From MGNI01 sp964353875 (GTDB lineage: Bacteria; Chloroflexota; Anaerolineae; Anaerolineales; E44-bin32), in the NCBI GenBank assembly GCA_964353875.1, contig CAYGXU010000089.1:1-13834 (forward strand): a stretch of DNA of 13,834 bases. Reading direction: 5' to 3'. How positions within the stretch are numbered: position 1 is the stretch's first letter; the number at the start of each line of letters is the position of its first letter. The translations under genes were made by a program, and so were the position numbers. Below, piece after piece: positions 6,942-12,020 of the stretch. The notes below the pieces were generated by a model that searched no databases, was not told where the DNA came from, and saw only the letters and a program-made list of their open reading frames with translations.

Positions 6942-6959
6942 AAGCTGCTTGGGCAGCTT
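6942..6959 (-). terminator. Terminator-like hairpin after the glycosyltransferase
   Basis: On the minus strand AAGCTGC, a CCAA loop and GCAGCTT form a perfect 7-bp stem continuing into TTTTC. It lies 24 bases downstream of the glycosyltransferase stop (6983). The T-run is short (four), so it would be a weak intrinsic terminator. Confidence 0.5.
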
Positions 6960-6982
6960 GCCGGGAGGAGACAGCATGGAGT

Positions 6983-8230
6983 CTATGGTGTCCGTAGAGT
7001 TGCTGGCCATTCTTCTGGCAATAGGAATGTCTCCTCGATCAGGCGTACTGCGTTATCAACGCCGCTCTCGGCGCGGATCTGCTCACCGATGGCGGAGGCT
7101 GCTGCTCGCAGATTGTCGTTGTGCGCCAGATCCTGCAACGCGGCTGCCAACCCAGTCGTGTTCAGCTTCACACGCCGGATGGGTCGCAGCCCGGCACCTA
7201 ACTCATAGACTCGCTGACCCCAGTAAAACTGATCAACAAGATGTGGGATGACCAGCGCCGGGATGCCTGCCCTCAGGCCGGCGGACGTGGTTCCAAACCC
7301 GCCGTGGTGTACCAACCCGGCGCTGCGCGGCAGCAGCCAGCTATGGGGCAGCGAGCCGGCAGCGTGGATGGTCGGCGGCAGGCTCAATAGTTTCATCCCC
7401 GCTTCCCATTCCTGGATGATCGCCCGCACACCCGCCTGATGGATAGCGTTCACGAACAGGCTGGCAGTCTCCAGCGCATCGCTTCTGCCCAGGCTCATTG
7501 CTCCCAGACTGATCACCAGTGGAGGTTTGCCAACCTCGAGAAAGGCCAGCAAGCCTGTCGAAGGCTGCCATCCGACCGGTTCTTCCGCAAACCAGTAGCC
7601 CACGACATGGTGATGAGGTGCCCAATACGGATTGGGCGTGTAGACTGCCGGACTGACCGGCACGAGGTTCAGACGCGCCGAAGCAAAGCCTTCCGGTCCT
7701 ACCGGCGGAAGGCCTTGCCGCTTACGGATACGATTGAGCGGCCGAGTAGTGATCAGGCTGATCAATCCATCTATAGCAGCATAAGCCATCCGCTTGAACA
7801 GCGGTCGGGCGGGATCGTCCCACGGGATGCCCCAGGGTGTGAAGGTCACACTTAAATAGGGCAGATTCAGCTGATCGGCCTCGTTTTTTCCTGCTGCGCT
7901 TGCCGCAGGAACCAGCACCAGATCTGCCTGCCGGCACAGGGCCAGGATATCCCCGTGCGATTGCTCCAGCTTTTCGAAGGCAAAACGCATCCCTCGCACC
8001 AGACCTACCGCTATATTGCGCGAACGAAGGCGGATTTCCGCCACCTCCTGACCGAGGTCGATGTCGAGACCGATCGGCGCAAAGCTTACGCCATGGGCTT
8101 CGACCAGCATTTTCATGACAGGATGCGAAGCCAGCGTAACAGTATGCCCGGCGCGTGCCAATCCCTGTGTAAGTGCGATAAATGGTTGCACATCCCCCCG
8201 TGAGCCAATAGTTGGAATCAATATTCTCAT
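6983..8230 (-). CDS. GT1-family (macrolide/sterol-type) glycosyltransferase
   Basis: A 415-residue GT-B-fold enzyme, the usual length for the UDP/dTDP-sugar-dependent macrolide and sterol glycosyltransferase family; it would transfer a sugar to a small lipophilic acceptor at the cytoplasmic face. The N-terminal acceptor domain opens with MRILIPTIGSRGDVQPFIAL, the family hallmark (G-S-x-G-D-x-x-P). The C-terminal donor domain carries HHGGFGTTSAGLRAG (308-322) and the nucleotide-sugar segment IPHLVDQFYWGQR (328-340), with the HHGGFGT and DQ signature intact. The ATG at 8228-8230 has GAGGT 4 bases upstream on the minus strand. No sugar-biosynthesis or polyketide genes are adjacent, so the acceptor is unknown: a hopanoid/sterol-like lipid, a carotenoid or a macrolide (including detoxification) are candidates. 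It is followed by a terminator-like hairpin and appears to be its own transcription unit. Confidence 0.9.
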   Translation of the reverse strand: MRILIPTIGSRGDVQPFIALTQGLARAGHTVTLASHPVMKMLVEAHGVSFAPIGLDIDLGQEVAEIRLRSRNIAVGLVRGMRFAFEKLEQSHGDILALCRQADLVLVPAASAAGKNEADQLNLPYLSVTFTPWGIPWDDPARPLFKRMAYAAIDGLISLITTRPLNRIRKRQGLPPVGPEGFASARLNLVPVSPAVYTPNPYWAPHHHVVGYWFAEEPVGWQPSTGLLAFLEVGKPPLVISLGAMSLGRSDALETASLFVNAIHQAGVRAIIQEWEAGMKLLSLPPTIHAAGSLPHSWLLPRSAGLVHHGGFGTTSAGLRAGIPALVIPHLVDQFYWGQRVYELGAGLRPIRRVKLNTTGLAAALQDLAHNDNLRAAASAIGEQIRAESGVDNAVRLIEETFLLPEEWPATLRTP

Positions 8231-8448
8231 TGATACCTCAAGCCAATTGCGAGATATGTGTCATAAGGACTTACTCATTGATCTTCACATCCGTTCGAGA
8301 GAGATCATCATGCAATTTGACCATGACTACTTGCCAACGGGCTGGTAATAAGAACAAAAGAAGGGGCGGGTGAGTGGGGGGCCTTTGCCGCAAAAGCAAG
8401 CCACGATCTAAGAAAGACCGGACGACTTGGTGTGAAACCTCGTCAGAT

Positions 8449-8913
8449 TCACTGGACTATTAGGTCAGGATCTTCATTGTTTAGGGTCAGTAAGCGAATA
8501 TCTTCTAAATCTACTGCTCGTCCGGCTGCTTTCTTGGAGGCAATCAGATCACTCTTGGATACGATAAAAAATGCCTGGCCTTGATAAGTCAGCACTTCTC
8601 GGTTCTGCCAAGCCTCTTCGAAGTTCAGGCCGGGGGTCATAGTCTGCACATCGATACGGACTCGATCCTGGAAGATCGTGATTTCGTGAGCCAGCAGCTC
8701 TTCGGCTGTGATTAAAGACGCTGTCCCCAGATTGACTTCTAAGAGGGAATCCAGAAGTTTTTGAGCATTTTCTTGAGTTGCTTCAATGAGGATATCCAAA
8801 TCAAAAGTGGCGCGTGGGACACCATGCAAGATTGCCGCGATGCCTCCAATGACGATGTAGCGAACATCATGCTTTTGAAAGGACGCGAATACGTCCCGCA
8901 ATCGGTTGAGCAA
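8449..8913 (-). CDS. Nucleotidyltransferase-fold protein (MNT/AbiEii-like)
   Basis: A 154-residue protein of the minimal nucleotidyltransferase superfamily. IVIGGIAAILHG (20-31) gives the GG motif, followed by RATFDLDI with the metal-ligand pair D38 and D40. VRIDVQT (85-91) supplies the probable third acidic residue, and DLIASKKAAGRAVDLEDIRLL (122-142) matches the C-terminal helix segment of these proteins. The start is a TTG at 8911-8913, supported by GGAG 7 bases upstream on the minus strand; no ATG lies near enough to keep the fold. It overlaps the end of the upstream small gene by 47 bp, so the two form one unit. Catalytic residues look intact, so it could transfer a nucleotide to a protein or small molecule. 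A toxin-antitoxin type role is possible, but the partner is not a recognisable HEPN protein. Confidence 0.82.
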   Translation of the reverse strand: MLNRLRDVFASFQKHDVRYIVIGGIAAILHGVPRATFDLDILIEATQENAQKLLDSLLEVNLGTASLITAEELLAHEITIFQDRVRIDVQTMTPGLNFEEAWQNREVLTYQGQAFFIVSKSDLIASKKAAGRAVDLEDIRLLTLNNEDPDLIVQ

Positions 8914-9076
8914 TCTTGCGCTCCACTATTCTGGGATTGATCTCAAGAACCAAATCGGTAAAGGTGCAAAGCAGGTCCGCTCGTTCCTCTACTGTAAGCA
9001 TTTGGAACCATTGAGCTTTCGATATGGGATCTTCATGACGACGATCGTGGGAAATGGACAGATACACTTCAAACAC
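8867..9076 (-). CDS. Small partner protein of the nucleotidyltransferase, unknown function
   Basis: A 69-residue protein from a GTG at 9074-9076, the first start codon after an in-frame TGA three codons upstream. It has no TM segment or signal peptide. The segment MLTVEERADLLCTFTDLVLEINPRI is helical-looking, and the C-terminus ends basic (GRIRVLSKA). From memory, small proteins of this shape (WFxxLTxEER, then a helix, then NP) often sit directly upstream of nucleotidyltransferase genes in Chloroflexota and cyanobacteria; that family has no established biochemical role that I can name. Its last 47 bp overlap the nucleotidyltransferase start in another frame, implying coupled translation and probably a complex. 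The Shine-Dalgarno sequence is poor (GGA touching the GTG); an internal ATG at 9001 would give a shorter 44-residue version but has no Shine-Dalgarno sequence either. Confidence 0.6.
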   Translation of the reverse strand: MFEVYLSISHDRRHEDPISKAQWFQMLTVEERADLLCTFTDLVLEINPRIVERKIAQPIAGRIRVLSKA

Positions 9077-9106
9077 TCCAACTCAGAAATCCGCCTGAAT
9101 GGCTGG

Positions 9107-9115
9107 ATTGTACCA
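9107..9115 (-). promoter_or_regulatory. Extended -10 promoter candidate for the nucleotidyltransferase pair
   Basis: The minus strand reads TGGTACAAT: an extended -10 (TGn) with a 5-of-6 -10 box TACAAT (9107-9112). No convincing -35 box lies 15-19 bases upstream, which extended -10 promoters tolerate. The predicted start is about 25 bases before the GTG at 9076. Confidence 0.4.
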
Positions 9116-9174
9116 TTACTCAGAAAAATAGGGTTTGCTTAGTGACCTGACTGCCGATGTCATGGGCAAAACGC

Positions 9175-9217
9175 CATGCAACAACCAGAACAATGGGTTG
9201 CATGACATACTATGCAA
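9175..9217 (-). repeat. Alternating ATGCAA inverted arms between methyltransferase and nucleotidyltransferase pair
   Basis: CATGCAAC (9175-9182) and GTTGCATG (9197-9204) make a perfect 8-bp stem with a 14-base loop. A third arm, ATGCAA (9212-9217), can pair with TTGCAT (9198-9203) instead, so two hairpins compete for the middle arm. On the minus strand the longer hairpin is followed by GCGTTTTG. It lies about 70-100 bases past the methyltransferase stop and may be its terminator or an attenuator-like element. Confidence 0.5.
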
Positions 9218-9272
9218 ACTTGAATTGAATCCGGATGGCAGAAGGCACAGGTTGGGCAGTGTGGTGTGTGCT

Positions 9273-10100
9273 TTACCTTCCTTTCCCTCCAAGCCGGTAA
9301 TGGAAAACGCCTGTGGTTTTGGCCAGCAGTGGAATATGGCGTACCCACCGAGCACGGGCCAGACGCGGCTCAGGCTGAGCGAAGGGGAACCATTGATCGA
9401 GCAGGCAGATGCCATCACCCCATTCTTCGAGGTCTTCGGCGTGTTTCAGAGCCCACTGACTACGCACGCCGACTTTGGTGCGGTCGACCCTGCGGTTGTT
9501 CGCCCAGACGAAGAACGGCGAAAATGCATCGAAGACCAAATCCGCACCCGGGAAATACTCCTTCAACGTCAGCGCCAATGACTTGACCTGTGCTTCTTCA
9601 AAGTACATAAAAACACCCTCGGCCAGAAAGAGAGACGGGTGCTGGCGATGGGCGCTCACCGCCTTCAGCCATGCGCTGTCGAGCACCGAACAAGCCAGGA
9701 GATGATAGCGTGCCCCTTCACCGCCGATGAACTTCCGGCGCAGCTGAATGACTTCCGGCAAGTCAAGGTCATACCACTCTACCTGGCCATTATCCACACG
9801 CTCAAAGCGCGCATCGAGACCGCACCCAATGTGGACGACGACCGCCTCAGGGCAGCGCGCCAGAAAATCGCGTACATAGCGGTCGAACTCTCGGTTTCGC
9901 AGGACAATAGCTACCCGAACTTCCTCATCGATCTTAGCCAGTATCCGCGAGGGATCAAAGTCCAACTGCCGAACCAGGGACACTGCTTTCTCGTCTTTGA
10001 GGAGGGCATCGGGGCGCTGTGATTCAATCGCTCGAATGTAAAGCGGCATGAGTAGCGTTTCAGCCATGTCGCTCAGGCCCTGATTGGGAATCTCAGACAT
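9273..10100 (-). CDS. Class I SAM-dependent O-methyltransferase, LCMT/TcmP type
   Basis: A 275-residue enzyme of the leucine carboxyl methyltransferase-like family (which includes TcmP), using S-adenosylmethionine to methylate a carboxyl or hydroxyl group. The ATG at 10098-10100 is chosen for the GGGAGGG Shine-Dalgarno sequence 6 bases upstream; the frame opens five codons earlier at a TTG. The SAM-binding motif I is VVHIGCGLDARFERV (~88-102), the acidic segment YDLDLPEVIQLR (~110-121) fits the ribose-binding post-I region, and LAEGVFMYF (~159-167) is the family motif. In bacteria this family is common in polyketide and other secondary-metabolite tailoring, but no such genes are adjacent, so the substrate is unassigned. 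It sits alone between the nucleotidyltransferase pair and the pseudogene region, and no clear promoter was found upstream. Confidence 0.88.
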   Translation of the reverse strand: MSEIPNQGLSDMAETLLMPLYIRAIESQRPDALLKDEKAVSLVRQLDFDPSRILAKIDEEVRVAIVLRNREFDRYVRDFLARCPEAVVVHIGCGLDARFERVDNGQVEWYDLDLPEVIQLRRKFIGGEGARYHLLACSVLDSAWLKAVSAHRQHPSLFLAEGVFMYFEEAQVKSLALTLKEYFPGADLVFDAFSPFFVWANNRRVDRTKVGVRSQWALKHAEDLEEWGDGICLLDQWFPFAQPEPRLARARWVRHIPLLAKTTGVFHYRLGGKGR

Positions 10101-10286
10101 GCTTATCCCTCCCAAGAATAGAATCTGGCGTTATGCCTGCTGTTCCTGAACCGACCTGGCCGCCCAATGGCCTCAAGCATAGATTCGTATGTGAAGGCCG
10201 GTCCCCTCACTAAATGAGCTTCATCCGATTAGGATGTACACAATCAAAACGCACTCAAAATGTGCGAAGAGAGGGAGGTGCCGGCC

Positions 10287-10375
10287 ATGATAAAGGATAG
10301 CACAATTTTCGCAGGGTTGGACCTGGTAGACAGATCTTCGCCAGTCCATATTCTCGATGAGGAAGGAACGGAAAA
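10287..10375 (+). mobile_element. 5' remnant of an IS110-family transposase gene
   Basis: ATG at 10287-10289 with GGAGG (10274-10278) 8 bases upstream starts a frame reading STIFAGLDLVDRSSPVHI, then LDEEGTEK. This resembles the N-terminus of IS110-type DEDD transposases (TIFVGLDVHK..., then an E/D-rich turn), with the first catalytic Asp (GLD) kept but the usual His-Lys lost. Similarity stops near 10375, exactly where the dapA-like sequence on the opposite strand begins. The remaining transposase and the downstream IS end are absent, so the element cannot move. Family assignment is from pattern memory and moderately sure. Confidence 0.5.
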
Positions 10376-10607
10376 GTCTTTGCTGGTTTGTCGCAGGGTG
10401 TCAAGCGTAGCCGTCAAGTCGCCGCTCGAATCCTTCATTCCGATAATCCTCGGATGCTTTGAGAGTCTCGCCACTCGGGAAGACGCCGTGAACACCCCCG
10501 TTGATCAAGTGATTCACCAGCATCCGAAACGCAGCTTCACTTATCTCCTTATTCTCATCCAGGGGTGTGACCATAGCTGGAACGATCCCCTCTACTGCTT
10601 TCTACAT
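10366..10607 (-). pseudogene. dapA: Decayed dihydrodipicolinate synthase/N-acetylneuraminate lyase-family gene
   Basis: From an ATG at 10605-10607 (GGGAGGGG upstream on the minus strand) the frame hits a TAG at codon 2, then continues KAVEGIVPAMVTPLDENKEI and LVNHLINGGVHGVFP, a textbook DapA-family N-terminus. After the VFP segment (about 10476) the expected GSTGE motif and about 100 following residues are missing. The sequence resumes one frame over as VARLSKHPRIIGMKDSSGDL, the region with the Schiff-base Lys (in GMKDSSG), and similarity ends near FSV (10367). There are thus three lesions: a nonsense codon, an internal frame-breaking deletion and loss of the 3' half. Members normally have about 290-310 residues. 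The family acts in lysine synthesis or on 2-oxoacid aldol substrates; the original substrate cannot be told. An 83-residue open frame (10244-10495) covers the second fragment but is not expected to be functional. Confidence 0.72.
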
Positions 10608-10695
10608 GGTCATCATTCCCCTCCCAATCAAGCGCATAAAGCGACGCGAGAGCAGTCCCTGGCACGGTGTCGACGAAGACCAGCTTGCGCGGCAT
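10555..10695 (-). pseudogene. Short ORF after E2, probably the cut-off start of a lost gene
   Basis: A 46-residue frame, MPRKLVFVDTVPG at its start, begins at an ATG (10693-10695) 18 bases after the E2 stop, with GAGGAAAGG as Shine-Dalgarno sequence. The first ~20 residues look like a natural beta-strand N-terminus. The rest (RGDRSSYGHTPG) is simply the dapA start region read in another frame. The likely reading is that the third gene of the E2 operon was truncated and joined to the dapA relic. No family can be named; it does not resemble E3. Confidence 0.4.
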
Positions 10696-10713
10696 GAGCC
10701 TTTCCTCGCCCGG

Positions 10714-12012
10714 CTACGTCAGGGCCAACGCCGGAGCCTCCAGGAGCGCCACGACGTCATCCAGGAAACGGGCAGCGCCGGCTCCGTCGAGCACGCGGTG
10801 GTCGACCGATAGGCTGAGCCAGGCTGTGGGGACGGCGCGCAGCTGGCCGTCCTCGACGAAAGGCCGCTCGATGATTCGGCCGACGGCCAGGACGGCGGCC
10901 TGAGGCGGGTTGAGGATGGCATCGAAGAAATCCACGCGGAAGGTGCCCAGGTTGGTGAGGGTGAAGACGCCGGCCTCGAAGTCCGAGGGGAGCGACTTGC
11001 CGGCCCGCGCCCGCTCGATGAGCTCGCTGCGTTTGCGGGCGATCTCTGCCAGCCCCAACGCCGCCGCGTCACGGATCACCGGGACAACCAGGCCATTGGG
11101 CGTGTCGGCGGCGACGCCGATGTTTACCGCCGGCGCCGGACGCAGCCCTCCTGGCGTGTACTGCGCCATTGCACGGGGATGCTTGACCAACGCCAGCGCC
11201 ACCAGCCGGACCAAGATGTCCGTGATGGTCAAGTGGATTCCCGCACTGGCTTCGAGCGCCGGAAGCAACTCGTGGCGTAACGCCAGCAGGCGGCGGGCAT
11301 TCACCTCCGCATGCAGGTAAAAGTGAGGGGCCGAAGTGAAGGAGGTCACCATGCGCTCCGCCATCAGGCGCTGGGCGCGGCTGAGCGGCTCGACGGCGCC
11401 GGCGATCGGCGTTGGCCGCGCCTGCGCCGCGCGCTCGATGTCCTGCCGCGTCACACGGCCGCCGGGCCCTGTACCCTGAAGACGGGTGAGGTCAACGCCC
11501 AGATCGCGGGCACGGCGCTTGGCGATCGGCGTGGCCGGCGAGGCGGCCGCAGGTGCGAAGGAGAGCACGTCGCGCTCAACGATCCTGCCCCCCAGGCCGC
11601 TGCCGTGAACCAGTTTGAGATCAATGCCGCGCTCAATTGCCGCTCGCCGGGCGCGTGGGCTGGAGATCAATCGGCCGGAGGGCTGGGAGGTGGGAGCGAC
11701 TGATGCTGGGAGCGCGTTGGCAGGAGCCGCCGATGACGCACGGGACGCAGCCCCGGCGGGGACGACCTCATCCGGAGTCGCCGTGATCAACGCTACGACC
11801 GAGAGCACGGGGACGGTCGAGCCGGCCGGGGCGAGGATCCTGCGCAAGTAGCCGGCGGTAGGAGCCTCGACCTCGAGCGTCGCCTTGTCGGACTCGACGC
11901 TGTAGAGGACATCGCCGGCCTTGACGGCCTCGCCCTCCTGCTTGAGCCAGGCGACGATCGTGCCCTCGTTCATCGTCTCGCCCAACATGGGCAAGATGAC
12001 TTCGGTTGCCAT
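10714..12012 (-). CDS. Dihydrolipoyllysine-residue acyltransferase (E2) with two subunit-binding domains
   Basis: A 432-residue E2 core of a 2-oxoacid dehydrogenase complex, transferring the acyl group from lipoamide to CoA in the cytoplasm. The ATG at 12010-12012 is chosen over an upstream in-frame start because GGAGG lies 4 bases before it and the lipoyl domain begins at once (MATEVILPMLGETMNEG). The single lipoyl domain has its lipoylated Lys43 in VESDKATLE. Two peripheral subunit-binding domains follow: SPRARRAAIERGIDLKLVHG (~118-137) with GGRIVERDV, and TPIAKRRARDLGVDLTRLQG (~161-180) with GGRVTRQDI; one is usual. The catalytic domain runs from ~207 to the end, with the HxxxDG active site DHRVLDGAG (404-412, His405). 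It begins 8 bases after the E1 stop, whose TAG abuts the Shine-Dalgarno sequence, so E1 and E2 are one operon. No E3 gene follows in the window. Confidence 0.93.
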   Translation of the reverse strand: MATEVILPMLGETMNEGTIVAWLKQEGEAVKAGDVLYSVESDKATLEVEAPTAGYLRRILAPAGSTVPVLSVVALITATPDEVVPAGAASRASSAAPANALPASVAPTSQPSGRLISSPRARRAAIERGIDLKLVHGSGLGGRIVERDVLSFAPAAASPATPIAKRRARDLGVDLTRLQGTGPGGRVTRQDIERAAQARPTPIAGAVEPLSRAQRLMAERMVTSFTSAPHFYLHAEVNARRLLALRHELLPALEASAGIHLTITDILVRLVALALVKHPRAMAQYTPGGLRPAPAVNIGVAADTPNGLVVPVIRDAAALGLAEIARKRSELIERARAGKSLPSDFEAGVFTLTNLGTFRVDFFDAILNPPQAAVLAVGRIIERPFVEDGQLRAVPTAWLSLSVDHRVLDGAGAARFLDDVVALLEAPALALT

Positions 12013-12020
12013 GTGCCCTC

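Noticed and set aside
8231..8448. Gap between the glycosyltransferase start and nucleotidyltransferase stop
   Set aside because: Searched for promoter, hairpin and small ORF; only short low-quality matches, none worth calling apart from the glycosyltransferase ribosome-binding site.
8449..9076. Classification as a HEPN-MNT toxin-antitoxin system
   Set aside because: The small partner lacks the HEPN Rx4-6H motif and its usual length, so the name is not supported.
10376..10697. Continuation of the + strand frame beyond the IS110-like start
   Set aside because: From about 10376 it is only the antisense reading of the dapA relic, so it is not transposase sequence.
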